From Ectocarpus siliculosus (lineage: Eukaryota > Sar > Phaeophyceae > Ectocarpales > Ectocarpaceae), in contig FN649741.1 in assembly GCA_000310025.1 (NCBI GenBank), positions 7,606,698 to 7,670,697 of the forward strand: a DNA stretch of 64,000 bases, given 5' to 3'. Positions 1 through 12,211 of this stretch are shown here, one piece after another. Made by a program: the position numbers and the translations under genes. The notes below the pieces were generated by a model that had not been told where the DNA came from, did not search any database, and was given only the letters and a program-made list of their open reading frames with translations. Every line of letters starts with the position of its first letter. Within the stretch, counting starts at the first letter, position 1.

Positions 1-105
1 TGAGAACCCGGCGTGCTCCGTCCCGGCTTTGTAGGGATGCGAGGTCAATGGTCAAACGACTACGGCATGCACGACTATGAGTACACCCCCCCCCCCCCCC
101 CCCCT
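1..105. repeat. Dispersed ~88-bp repeat ending in a poly-C tract, copy 1
   Basis: From about position 11 the sequence matches 28847-28930 with only scattered substitutions, in the same orientation, and both copies end in a long C run. Copy 1 lies in the alpha-mannosidase intron (or upstream of its visible exons); copy 2 lies just 5' of the OSCP gene. The shared poly-C end suggests the end of a small mobile or foldback-type element. The family is not recognised. Confidence 0.6.
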
Positions 106-463
106 CTCTCCCCCAGAAGGAGCAAAAGGAATGTTACATAGAGTTGTCGAGGGCTGAAGAGCTCTGGATAACAAACGTTGCACTTGAGGAAATTTCGAGA
201 GATCGTCGATGGTTCCACAACTAACTGTTTCCATTGTAGTTGGAGGCGTGAGTTGCCAAGGGCTTTGGTCCCCGCCAGTACTACACGTCCCCGCATCACC
301 CCTGTCACGAGGGGTGCTCAGTTCCAAAAAAATGTTTTCGCTCATGATCCCCTCACCCACCCACTCGTACTCTCCCCCAGCCTTGCTTTCTTCCCTACGT
401 CGCAATACGTGGTGATTCTCTCTCACTGTTGGTTGTGACTGTCCGATGTCCGTACGAGTGCAG

Positions 464-1516
464 GTTTTCAGCCCATTCCTCCCGGCGTTCGGACACGAAG
501 TCGGGCGTGCCGACGGATATCCCCTGCCACCCCAAGGCGGCACCGTGGGCGGAAGCGCTGCAACAACAACAGAGGAAGCAGCGACGTCAACAGCAACGTC
601 GCACGCAATGGAAGCAGAAGAGGTGGTAGCGGCTTCTGCCGCAGCAACGGCAGCGTCAAGAAGATCACTGCGAGAGACGGGCACGACAGACATCACCCAT
701 CCCCTCGGTGGAGGCCTGTTGCGACGCGCCCTCCCCGCCAACGTAGGGTTGATGACGCTCATGCGGGTGTCCGGCGAGGAAGACGAAGAAGAAGAAGGAC
801 GGGGGCACCATGGCGGCGGCGGGGCGGGTGGGGGAGGCAACCAGGCGCCAGGGCTCGGCGATCTCACCCTCCTGGTAGGAAAAGCTCCGCAGCAAGAATG
901 CCCGAAAAGGGAGTTGTTGTAGAACTGTTTTTTGACTCATAGTTCTTTAGGAGTGTTCGGTGTCCAGTCTTACCGAGCAACCCACGAAATGGGAACATGG
1001 ATGCACAAGAAACGAGAAGACCAGCGGCCCTATCTAGTTTTGTTGAATCCAGTCTTCAACACCCTGGTAATGGAGGAGGTGTTTCTGTTTCAGCAAGTTG
1101 CTCCCCCCTTTTTTCTTCTCGCCCTCGCACTGATTGCCCTCGACCTGATTGTCTCTTGCCGCCCACAGGTTCGTCTCGCCCACCGCTACGCCAAGGGGGA
1201 AGACGCGGTTCTTTCTCTCCCCGCTTCGGTGGACTTGTCGCGGCTCGTCCTCGGACACACCCTCGTAAAGGCCACCGAGATCGCGCTCACAGGAGGCGGT
1301 GCTCTCTCCTCCCGCACGCAGAGGCTTAAGTGGACGTCAACGACAGCGATGACTGCTGGTGGAGAGGAAGAGTCCGTGTCAGCTGAAGAAGGCGGTGGTG
1401 ATGAACCGCCTCATGTGGACGGGCTTCTCGGTGTTGGCAGCGACGGGAAGTCGACGGTTAGCCTCGGCCCGATGGAGATAAAAACCTACCGCCTTTCGCT
1501 CGTCCCCGAGGCGTAA
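464..1516 (+). CDS. Lysosomal-type alpha-mannosidase (GH38), C-terminal exons only
   Basis: GH38 alpha-mannosidases trim mannose from N-glycans in the vacuole/lysosome. Two exons are visible: 464-874 and 1169-1516 (stop TAA 1514-1516). The intron has donor GTAGGA at 875 and a CAG acceptor ending at 1168. The splice restores a signature of the C-terminal beta domain: an ALPANVGLMTL stretch, then LLVRLAHRYAKGED, a VDLSRL segment, an RLKW motif and the late GPMEIKTYRL motif, which match plant and animal lysosomal alpha-mannosidases. The catalytic domain and start lie upstream of the window. The first visible exon carries an Ala/Thr-rich and an acidic/Gly-rich insertion (about 560-840) not usual for the family. 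The acceptor at 463 (GTGCAG) is the most likely start of this exon. Family identity is strong; the exact upstream boundary is less certain. Confidence 0.82.
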
Positions 1517-3712
1517 GATGCAAGACATGATTTACATTTGCGGTTGATTTGCGTCGTCTAGTCTTTAATGTCGAAGTACGTGTCGGCCATGTGTAGTGTA
1601 ACGATTCTCCACGAACAAGCAAGAACAGCATCAAGTGAATGAAATTATGCGATGTTTGCGTGAACGATTACCCGCCAGATGGTCGATGTACAGGATTTTT
1701 GTCTGAATTTATATAGCTCTCTCTATGTTTTCACACACAGCTGTAACGGCAAAATAGTTTGTTCGTGGTTCTAAGGTCTTCGACGGGCGTGCAAGAGAAC
1801 GGCTGATTGGAAATTTCGAAGTTCACGTACAAAGACGCCGCCAAAAGCTGTCTAGACTAGATTACACATGTATCAATATATTTTTCTAATGGTACAGTAC
1901 ACAGGACGCAGCCCGTAAATACTGGGAGAGAGACAGGAGGTGTTTCGGTAAAAACGGGTGGGCATAGTGTATGATGTGTTTTGATGCCCAGACGTCTTCG
2001 AGGTCGTAGAGGGCCGCGGGGGAGGGGGCTACTATCGATCAAGCTTTTTGGCCAACGGCCCCCAAACACCCGATAAACTTCAGACCATGCGAGCTGTGAG
2101 CTTCGACAACAGTCCCTATGCTTTGTTGTTTCGTGTGTATCTAACCGTGATCCTGCTGCTTCACGAACACTTCACAGTGTCAAGGTAGACAGACGTGCGT
2201 TGAGGTCGGGGCCCCTCCCTTCCCCACAACCCTAAGCCGGGAAGTCGTGGAACACAGGTGTTCAACTGGCACGAACACTTTTGGTGAAAGCAACAATGAC
2301 AGCAGTGGTTCGCACACTACCGACACGCTACCGCAGGTCTGGCTACAAGTAGTGTGCGAATCATGCTTGTCCGCGAGTTGCAGTATTTACGGGTTCTTTC
2401 GACTAGCTGTCTTGCGCACCCTCTACAGCTGAAGTATGCATAGGTCCTCCCACGGTTGCAGAGGTATTTATTTAGAGGGAGAGGAGTAGGGTAGCTGGCG
2501 AAGCAAGAAGAAGGCCGTTGTGGCAGATCAAGTGTTGTCCGTCTGTGTGCACAATCGGCATGACTCAGCGAAAGTGTAGTTTCGTGAGCGCGGATGCGTG
2601 CTTTGTTTTTCCTGCTGAAATATCCGATGATGTCACCGCCGCCCCTCAGAAGGCAATATTAGCAACAACTGATAGATGGCACGTGTTGAGGGACCGTCAA
2701 AAACTCGTGGAAAGCGGCCAAGCTTAGCCGTAACAGCAGCAATAGGTTGCCACAAATTAGGCTCTGGGGCAACTGTACTGCAGACCGCCCGACGTGACGC
2801 CATGGCGTTTGGCCAGCAGCACGACTCCCATTCTTTTCTCGAGCGCTTTGGTGTCGAACCGCAATGACGTTGCGACCTGACACGAGAAAACGGGACCTTT
2901 TTTTCACATCAACTCGAGTTTTTTTTTGCCAGAACGACAAAAAAATGAGTCAAAATCGAGGAATCATTTTTTTTTCTTTTGTTTTTTTTGTCTTTTTCGC
3001 CCCCACCCACCCAGTGCTTCGCAGCAGCAGCAGCGATAAACGATCCTAGCGACACGAATCAAGCGCACCCACTAAATCGAAATTCGCATGCGGCTGGCAA
3101 AAAACTAGGCCCACGCAGCGCATCCCATCCACCCCTGCATCAACCCGAGCAGAGCAGATGCCAAGACAAGAGCACAAAGTAGCAGCAACGAGTTCAGTCG
3201 CTTTGAGCCAGCCATCTATTCCCCTGCCTAGTGAAGGCGCAAGGACGCAGCAGACTCGCACGAAGCTCTCAGCAAACTCTTCGGGCAGCCGTCGCCATCA
3301 TGCGTCTTTGCCGAAGAATCAGCGGCAACGCAAGACGGAGTGGTCTGTCTTGGCTTGATGACAGCCTTAGCGCTTGGCTCCCCCGCGGGCCCTGTGCAGT
3401 TTTATCGTAGCACCGAGAGAGATAGAATCACACCACGATTAGAGGGAGGGGACGAGTACAGGAAAATAAAGCTGGGGGGGTGTTTTCATGAGAGAGGAAA
3501 TGTGTTCGCCCGGTTCGAAACGAACAACACCGGACAGGGCGCCCTCTCAACAAAACGGACAACGCTCACGACACGAACAAGCGCGCAAGAGTGACCCCGG
3601 TCAACAAGAAAAGGATGAGAAACGACCACAGCAATCACAAATCCACCCACATGCAAAAAGATATAACAACATCCGTGTACCCGAACCCTTTCTCTCTAAA
3701 AACAGACCCAAT
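1517..3712. other. Convergent intergenic region without a recognised gene
   Basis: This 2.2-kb stretch lies between the 3' ends of the alpha-mannosidase (+) and eL24 (-) genes. Short open frames on both strands lack recognisable domains or splice-supported extensions. It contains T-rich and A-rich runs near 2890-3000. Nothing else could be supported. Confidence 0.5.
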
Positions 3713-6700
3713 CTATGTACATCTATGTACCACACACGCATGTGCTACGTAGTCGTAACGCATACACCGGTGCGCGACAACGTACTTGGTGTTGCCGCCC
3801 TTCTGCTTGGAAGCAGTGGGCTTGGCCTTCATCGCCGCGGCAGAGCCCTTCGCGGCCTTGTTGGCGGCCTTGCGTGCCTTCACCTCCCTGCGGCACCGGC
3901 GGAAGAAAAACCGAAAAAAAGGGTATCGTTACACGTGTTTCATGGGACAACGGCCTGCTCGCACGCCTCCGGACAAGCTTTTCCGTCGGTGTTGTACGCC
4001 TTGAGAGGACAACATGGTGGACGCCTGAACGGTACCGGTTTACTGTCCTGACAGACACCACCCAAGACCAGCAAGTATCTGCTTGCTTTCATCGGCATAC
4101 TACATCGCCGATAAGGCGGCTTCGCGGGAACAACTGTGCTCGCAGGTCTGTGTGTGGGTGGAGCCTTGGCGCTACGCGCTAAGGTGAAGGCCAGGCTTCG
4201 TGTAGACTTTTGAGTGTTCTCCGCACCTGGCTGGTAAGTGGAACAAAGCGGCAACTATTATCACCTCACTATCATCGAGAATATAGTTGCTGTGCGGGGC
4301 CCTTGCTGCCAAGACGCGGCATCGAGGACGATGCACAACCACCCACGCCAGGTGCACCACCGACAACGTCATCCAAAGCAGCAGCGGGAGGGCACACACC
4401 GCAGGGGGCAGCTTCACTCACGCCACACCGCACTGCACTCCCTCCCACTGCTGTCTAGACACGACCACCATTGCTGCAAATAATGGGAGGCAACATTTCC
4501 CAGCAGCACGCGAGAGGATGCGGCCACATCAGAAGCACCAAGACCACCTACACAGGACAGCCTGCCTGATGCGACTGCACTCACTTGGCGGCCGCCTCGC
4601 GCTGCGCGCTGCGGACCTCGGGCTTCTGGCTGCGCTTCTTCTTGATCTCCTCCAGCGAGGCTCCCACGATAGCGCGGTTGAGCTTGGTGGTCTTGCGGGT
4701 GCTGTGAGGTCGGTCGTCAGTGGACACGGAGACAAAAAAACAAGGACGCAAAAACACGCGTGACGGATCACGAAGCGAACGGAGAACCCGCGACTTTTGA
4801 AGGAAAGAGCGCGTATTTTTGGAATGAGGGGAGGGAAGTTGCACTTTCAACAGAGAGACAGCCGGACACAAGATGTATCCCTTTCTGCTGCATCCGCTTG
4901 CCGCCGTGTATCTACATCAAGTCACCTTTAAAAATGCTTCAGGCATTTTATGACGCAAAAGTATGGCGCGGTGTTTTCCAACAAAGTGAAATAACAGAAA
5001 TTCGTTTTCGCCGAGATAAAGAAGGCTACAGTAGGGACGCAACAAAGCTATTTAATACACGGCAAGAACAAAGGTAGGCTTTCGCAATAGAGATGCACGT
5101 GCGTCGTACAACCAAAAAAACAGCCAACCATTCCACCGAAAGAGCTCGCCGGATGGCATAAAAAAAAAAATGGAACGAGCAGAGGCGAATAGACACCAGC
5201 ACGTCTACGGGACGAGTACCGACGAAGGAAAAGGTAAAGGTCCTTTGTTAATTGCGGCGAGTCCCGACGCGAGACTAGAAGGAAAAACCGGCGCCAAAAC
5301 TGCGTTTCACGTCGACCTGGGTGGAGACAGCTGCAGTCAAGGTGGTCTGACGCTCCCGTCCATCTCCACTAGCACAACGTCTGCTCGATTAATGCCGACG
5401 AAGGAGTTGGACTTGATTCTAATCCCTTCTTCGGCATTCACCGCGCAGACGCGAGCTAGTGCAGATGGACGAGAGCGTCAGACAACCTTCTGCAGCCAAC
5501 TAGCGCAGCAAATTTTTTATCGTGCATCGCGGAGTTTGCTTCTTTGTCTCCGTGTCGCTTACCGGCGGCGGGTGACCTCCTCCACCTTGATCTTCTTGTT
5601 GAGGCGCCTCCATGCCTGAAAAAAACGGTTTCCACCCAAACATCAATGCAAAAGATCCAACAAACAAGTTGTTAGGCTTCGTTGTTCATCGGAACTCAGC
5701 ACGCATGAGACCAAACATGACGGCCAATTCGGCGGACCAACCCACAGGCGGCCGCGTGTGCAAAGGCCACGCACGTGCTTCCACACAAGAATAAACGGCT
5801 ACATATGGTACTGAGCAAAGACCGGAATAACGGTTGTTAACGTGGAGACAAACAATGAAAGCACGCCAGCCGCACTGCTGTTGGCAGGCGCCGCGCAAAC
5901 AAGAGACGAGGGAGGGTTCTCTCTTTGTAACGCCGCATCGTGCCTGCTCCTAACGAGTACCCATGCTACTCTCTCCAAAGAATGTACGTATGATGCCCAC
6001 GCCCCCCAGACCGACTTTCATGGCTCGATTATCCCACGACCAACAGGGTGTCACAGTCGAACGATCAGCTTCTTGGGAAACATCTCGACGAGACGGTTCC
6101 AACGGCGCCATTCTCGGCACAGCAGTCACTGGTGTACTGCTGAAGAGTCAAGCTGAACATCGGTCTGGGTGTGGGTGGTATCATACGCAACTCATGGGTG
6201 TACTAAATCGTACCCTTATCGTGCTGCCATCATTTTGCATAAAACGTATTTCTGCCCAACAGCTTCGTCAAGCCGAGCGTGCATTTCTAGCCACCTGCTG
6301 CTGAAAACAACCCTCTGGACATGCGACGCGTTTCGTGAGTTTGTCTCACCTGGGTCCAAGTCAGCTTCGCCGGCTTCTTCCTCTGCTTCAGCAAGCTCTT
6401 GCACTTAGCCGAGAAGAGGGTGATGGGCTGCGATCAATAGGAAAACACCAAACATTCCAGGGCAAGAAAAACACACAGGAGCACAGGCAAAGGCAGCGAT
6501 AGCACCCATGAGCGCCGAATATGAAAGGAGTTACGGTTGGCAGGAGCGACACTCGACGACGTCCGGCGGACACAGGCGACACACGACGGGTCAGAGCGAC
6601 CACCCAAAAACAAGCCCGTTCCTGGACCGCGAGGATACGCTAAAAACAAGTCAGGTGAAAGATGGAGGCAATACATTTGCAGCTGTGCACAACAGTTCTA

Positions 6701-6967
6701 CCCGCCGACAGTGCTTCACCCACGCATTAATGCCAAACGTCTGGCGACAACGTCACTCCACAGGGAAAGCCTACTGCCTCTACTCTTGCTCCCCTGCTGC
6801 TGCTTGGCAACCAAGGGCACCAAAAATTGTAAGGCTCTTGGGTGAGATTGGGTCTCCGAGCTTGCGATCGTCTCGCTCACCTGCCCATCCCTGCGGATGA
6901 AGCGCACACCGTGCCCCGGGTAGATACGGGTGTCCGAGAACGCGCAGACCTCCGTCTTGATGACCAT
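3713..6967 (-). CDS. RPL24: 60S ribosomal protein eL24 (RPL24)
   Basis: Component of the large cytosolic ribosomal subunit, placed at the subunit interface. Five exons on the minus strand: 6881-6967, 6350-6427, 5563-5615, 4585-4701 and 3713-3887; all introns are GT-AG and phases agree. Exon 1 encodes the L24e zinc-binding-like N-terminus ([20 protein letters not shown]; only one of the archaeal-type cysteines is present, as in many eukaryotic L24). Exon 2 gives the [19 protein letters not shown] block, exon 3 the WRRLNKK helix, exon 4 the [11 protein letters not shown] and KRSQKPEVR blocks, exon 5 a basic tail rich in Lys and Ala. The model gives about 168 residues, close to the usual 155-165. 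The last about 22 residues look unlike an L24 tail; a GTACGT donor (first intron base 3785) could instead splice to an unseen short terminal exon. The ATG at 6965-6967 is fixed by family alignment. Confidence 0.92.
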
Positions 6968-7177
6968 GGTAGCTCAGGGCGAGGGCTGCTACTGGGCTGT
7001 GGTGGTGTTGATCCGCGGAAAAGCGGGGACAAAACCTGAACGACCCCGTCCCCCTCACCGTTTTTTCTACGAAAACTTTAAAAATAAATCCTAGCCACGT
7101 GCCCCCTGCTGAGCAGGTGGTTGCCTTGGCGCAGCCGGTCAAACTGCAGCTCGTACCACGTGCCACTTCGTGCAATC
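6968..7177. promoter_or_regulatory. Short divergent intergenic region (putative bidirectional promoter)
   Basis: Only about 210 bp separate the start codons of eL24 (minus) and the carrier gene (plus), so the two promoters must share or overlap this stretch unless transcription starts inside the genes. No TATA box could be called with confidence. The promoter role is inferred from layout only. Confidence 0.45.
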
Positions 7178-10100
7178 ATGGTATTGAGGTCCGCATGGGA
7201 TTCTTGCATCGCAACGCTGTTGCTCTTGTCTGCTGCTGCTGCGAATGGAGGAGCTGGAGGGTTTTTCGGTAGGCAGACGCACCAGCGGTCGAGGCAGCTC
7301 GTAGTAGGTGAAGTGCAACGACCGCTCCGGGAGACGATAGTCTCCCAGTTCGTAGGGAAGCCTAACAGGGAAAGGAGATTAGGAGAGAGGGCTCGGGGTA
7401 GCCTTGGCTGCCTCGCCTCGACGGCAACGAGGACGTTTGGGAGTGGAACCGGAGTCGAGGCGACGAATTTGGACGAATCCAAACAACATGCGACTGCTTC
7501 TGCGGCAGAACCGCAGAGTGAACCAGACGCCAAGACCACCAACACCGCAGCCGGCACCACTGCCACGAACGCTGGATTGGCCAGCCGATTGACGACGCTC
7601 TCTGCTCCGCTGGAATCTCTTTCGTCGACTCGCGAGCAGCTCGTCCGACAAGCTTGGTCTACTGCGACTGCCTTGCGCCTGAGAGACGGGAAGGACGAGT
7701 CGTCGTCAACGATGCTGCTGACACGCGGCGGCGGCGGCGGCGCTCCGGCACCGCCGCCGTCGCCGCCGCAGCAAGGGATGAGGTTGAAGAACGCCGTCGA
7801 GGGCCTCAAGAATGGCCTCGCGAGCGGGTTGGCTGCAGCGTGCGTCAAGACGGTGCTGCAGCCGTTCGATACGATGAAGACTGTGCAGCAATTCAGCACG
7901 ACAAGGTATGTAGGGGGGCGGGCGGACATACGTATATACGGGCGGCGGTCCTTCTCGCTCAAATACCCCAAACTCAAACTCGCTTAAATGTGTTGGGGCT
8001 ATGTAGTACTTTATAAGCAGAGGCAAGATACCCAAAGAAGGCAGGCAAAGGCAATGTTACGCCGACAGCAGTATTTATTCGTGGCATGAGGGTGCAGTAG
8101 TGCAAATCTACAGGTTCCTCCGTCCGCGTTCACTCGTTGATTTAGCCCATTGGAAGCGGACACCGACAGGGCCCCATAACGGCAGCAAGCAGCAGTATCG
8201 AGCGACAATCGTTGTAACTACGAAAAGTGGCCTGAGAAAGTTGAACCGACATTATTTGACTCTCGCCCGATGGCTTTTCGTTCGGTGAAAAAACGACCTC
8301 CGCGCGAAAACGTGGTATGTACGCAGGATGACTTTGCTGCAAGCGGGAAGAGATTTGCTGGCGCGGGGGGGCGTGCCGGAGCTCTACCAAGGGCTGGGGG
8401 TGACCCTGGTCGGCTCGATGCCGGCGGTCGGCGTGTACTTCGGCTTGTACCAGTTCGTCAAGAACCAGATGGATGCCAAGCAAGGCATTTCCCCGTACTT
8501 GAGTATTACCGTCAGTGCGGGAGTGGGCAACTTCATCGCGAGGTAAGATATGTACGGCGTCTACCGAAACGGTCTATTCGTCTACCGTCACAGGAAATCC
8601 AAGTTCTGGGGCTGCCCTCGCCCTCTTTATCAACTTGAATCAAAGCGAAGGTGTAGAAACCGGTATCCAGAACAAGCGCAGCTTGTATAGCTCTTATTGA
8701 GCACCAGTCGATCGTTGTCTACTGCTGTATGCATGCTCTCGTGTCATTTTCCGACCCACACCACAACCTGGTCTCCGCGTCGTCGTGTGCTGCGATGTAC
8801 GGTGTGCCGTTACCGACCAGCTTCTTCCGAGTGCCGTACGAGGTCGTGAAGCAACGCCTGCAAGTTGGGCAGTACCCCACCACCATGGTGGCGATACAGT
8901 CAATCTACAACGAGGTGAGCAAACTTTCAACAACACTAACGGCCGCTTTTGTTTCTGCCGTTGTGGCTGGTATCGTAGAGCCAACCATTGGTATGATCTC
9001 CTCCATGGTACGCATTCCACCAGCCGGCAAGATATGAACTCCGTCACAGGGTGGCACACAATTTTTGTCGCGGTTTGTTGCCACGAAATAGGTAGGGTTT
9101 CCAGCCTGTGGACCCCTGTTGCTGGCCTTCACCCACACTTGCCCCAAACGGTTGTGTATGAGGCGAGAGATGCAGCCGTTGTGCATCATTCTCTCATATC
9201 CGGTGTTCGAGAATTTCGAGACCCGATGATGCCGGCTCGTTCACATGGGGGTGAAATGCTGTATAGCTCTGCCGTCGCCATTACTGCTGTGCAACACATG
9301 CGCAGCCGCATGCGTTGTGGTTTCTGCTTTCGAAGCCATTGTTGTGCGCTTACTTGTGCATTGCGAGAAGAATACGTCGACGGTGGTACTTCCCGTGACT
9401 ACCTCATTTTGCGCTACTACTATGCATATAATAGTAGCTTTTTCTTTTATCGGGTATAGCAAAAATGAAGCGGACGAACATAAGACGCAAAGAAGCCTAG
9501 CAAGCTAATCCGGGCCTTCGCCTCAATCCCACGTTCCTAACTCGGCTCTGCACCCGATCACGGCGACCACAGGGAGGGCTGCTGGGGTTCTTCGGCAAGG
9601 GGGGGCTCAAGATGCAATGGGCCCGAGACATCCCCTACGCCATGGTGACGCTGCTCGTCTACGAAACCCTGCAGAAGGCCGCGGCTCGCCGTAAAGGTCC
9701 GCCAGGGACGAAAAAGAAGGGGGCGAAGGCTAACCCCATCGAGAACATGGTCATCGGTGCGATAGCGGGGGGTATGGGGTCTTTGGTGACCAACCCCATG
9801 GACATGATAAAGACGAGGATGATGACGTCACCGGAGCTGTACGCAGGGCCGATGGATGCGGCGTGGAAGGCGCTCAGCAAGGAGGGGCCGCAGGTAAAGC
9901 GCAGTGTCTATAGCTTACTTTTGTTGCCTGCGTTTTTTTGTCGCCTCGTTTCTGCGAGGAGTCCGTGTACACGCCTTATCCGTGAAGGCTTGCCTTGGTT
10001 TGCTGAAGACAACTTGATCGAACGAAACCATTGTTCCTGCCCGATGCAGGGCCCGGAGTGTTGTCCTCCTTGTTGTTTCCTCTCAGTAGGTAAGCCTCTC

Positions 10101-10777
10101 CTTGCCCCACGAAGGAGAGGATAGGCCTGCCTTCTGATGAGGCGTGCCATACGAATCGATCGATTCTTTCGCTGACAGAGGTGCATTCGGGATCGGCCAT
10201 TCCGTGAAAGAAAGACGTTGTGTGTTCGGAAAAGTGCCCCCCGCTTACATTATGCTATGCTCACGGCATTCACGCCGACAGCCAGGAGTTTTTTTATCTC
10301 TCTTCCCATCTTTGCTCAGACAAATGCCTCTCATCTACGGAGTTTTTACTCTCGGGTGATTCGTCCTTGTTTGCAGCGCGCTGTCGCTGTGTATTTCGTG
10401 GTGACCATTCGAACCTTGATAGGGGCAACTTTGGATGAACCTGGTCATCACTAGATTCCTGTGTAGTCCCTGCGTGTCCACAGCCAATCTGTGTCCTCGT
10501 CTGCTGGCCTTCCTCTGACAGATTTCCGGTTGGAGTCGTATGCAAAAAATGTACTCCTACCGTACCTCGAGATCAGAACATCCACTTCACGTGGATCCAG
10601 CAACGCCATGTAGGCTTTGTCGAAGGGAGTTCATCACGCTGATTGAACGAACGTCTTTTCCTTCGGCAGGCTTTCTTGAAGGGGGCTACTCCTCGACTGC
10701 TGCACAAGATCCCGGCGAACGCCTTCTTTTTTGTGGCGTACGAGTTCTTCCGAAGCATCCTTGGCGTCACGCGATGA
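7178..10777 (+). CDS. Mitochondrial carrier family protein, S-adenosylmethionine-carrier-like, with long N-terminal extension
   Basis: Solute transporter of the mitochondrial carrier family, expected in an organelle inner membrane. Five exons: 7178-7905, 8327-8542, 8821-8914, 9573-9893, 10670-10777; phases agree and the total is 488 codons plus stop. The three carrier signatures PX[DE]XX[KR] are present: PFDTMK (exon 1), PYEVVK (exon 3) and PMDMIK (exon 4). The RVPYEVVKQRLQVGQ segment and the RDIPYAMVTLLVYE segment resemble plant and animal SAM carriers (RVPTEVVKQR, RDLPFD). An in-frame ATG at 7121 exists, but the ATG at 7178 starts a hydrophobic signal-like segment (about residues 11-23), so it is preferred. 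About 210 residues precede the first carrier repeat, rich in Ser/Thr/Ala and Gly, far longer than typical carriers (about 300 aa total). This could be a plastid or mitochondrial presequence. Substrate assignment is inference. Confidence 0.85.
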
Positions 10778-12211
10778 CAGCAGCACCAGCACCAGACGGC
10801 GGCGGCGGCCTTAGAGACGAGTTGGTAGATGCTGTGTTCGCGATGTAGTAGTTTAGAATGAGTGTGTGCTAACATGTTGTCCGCCCGTTCCGAGCGGTGC
10901 GATTTACCGAAGTTTTGAACAACAGAACCGTATGTTTTTTTTTCTGTAGTCACGCAAAATTGCCTCGATGGAGTTGTAGCTGTGGGTTGACATTGCCATC
11001 CCCCGCGGGTAGGAGACCAAGTACAATTTTACTCGTTTCGCGTGTGTCATGTATTGTCTGACGTGCGTCTTGCACAATCACACGGCGTGGTTGCCACCCG
11101 CTGATTGCGATCAAAACGAGCCGGCAAGAGTCGCAGGCGCGTACCCATCTCTCCCTGTTTTACACGGTTGGACACCGCAAAAATACACGGGAGACAGATG
11201 AAGGGGGGCCGTAGGCAGGCTGCACTGTGCTCTCGCTCCCCTCGACAAGGCTCGAGCTCTTTGCGGCGGTTGTAGCTTTTGAGGGCGCACGTAGCTCTTT
11301 ACTTTGAAGCAGTAACGCGTGCCTCTGTTCTATCCACGTGGATTCACACTCGATTGTTCTCAGCGTTTTTTAAATGTCGCACCAACACTTCGCCCAAGGT
11401 GTCTCCAATTCCTCCCTTTACAAAATCCACGTGAAGCGACACCAGCCCTCTGCTCACAGAGAAAACATTGATCCTTCAACCCGGACACCCAAGAGTCTTG
11501 TCTTGAGAGTTTTGTTGACGATGATCTACAATATTTTCTCCAACGGAGGGCCCGGCCGCCCCGCAATGCTAACAGGCCTTCACATGCAACAAAAATAACA
11601 TAAAAGTCCACAAGTCAATCTCAATTTCGTTTTTTTTTGCCAAGAGAAACTCACACTACATTTTCGAAAAAGAGAGTACCAGTAAAACTAATTCCAACGA
11701 ACAGACGCCGGAGCCGCCGTATCTCACTGCACCACTCGCAGCTCTGTTCCTTGAATCACACGTCTCTACCAACTGCACTCGCAATCCGGGCCCCACAGCG
11801 CAAGCGCTATGCACCTACTTGGGCACCCTCGCGCCCTCAAAAGTCACGTCACGCGTATCCCAAAACGGTGTGCATATTCTCATCGGAAAATACAGGCATG
11901 TGGCCCATATGTCCGCGTCGAGACAAACGCACCCATCGAGCGCGCGCGAGGAAAGAAAAAAGTTAAGACCCGGATTGACATCAACGGGGGGAACGCCGGC
12001 AGTATCGAAAGGAAAAAGGAGACCCATTGCAACATGTTCTCCGGACATAGCAACCAATTTCCGATCGTCTCCCTCCCCCCTCCCCCCCGCCACGACTCCA
12101 AAACACTGGGCCCCCTTCTAAAAGGGACACCGCTGCTGCCACAGGGGGGCGGAACCCCGGTCATCCATTCATGATAAATAAAACATCACTCTTTCCGTTG
12201 CTCGCAGCCTT
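10778..12211. other. Convergent intergenic region without a recognised gene
   Basis: About 1.4 kb between the 3' ends of the carrier (+) and the SRPBCC-like gene (-). Open frames on both strands at 11.6-12.2 kb are short, overlap each other and have no recognisable domain or splice continuation. No RNA gene was recognised. Confidence 0.5.

Noticed and set aside
52-867. Minus-strand 271-codon open frame
   Set aside because: Antisense to the alpha-mannosidase exon and intron; composition follows the low-complexity runs.
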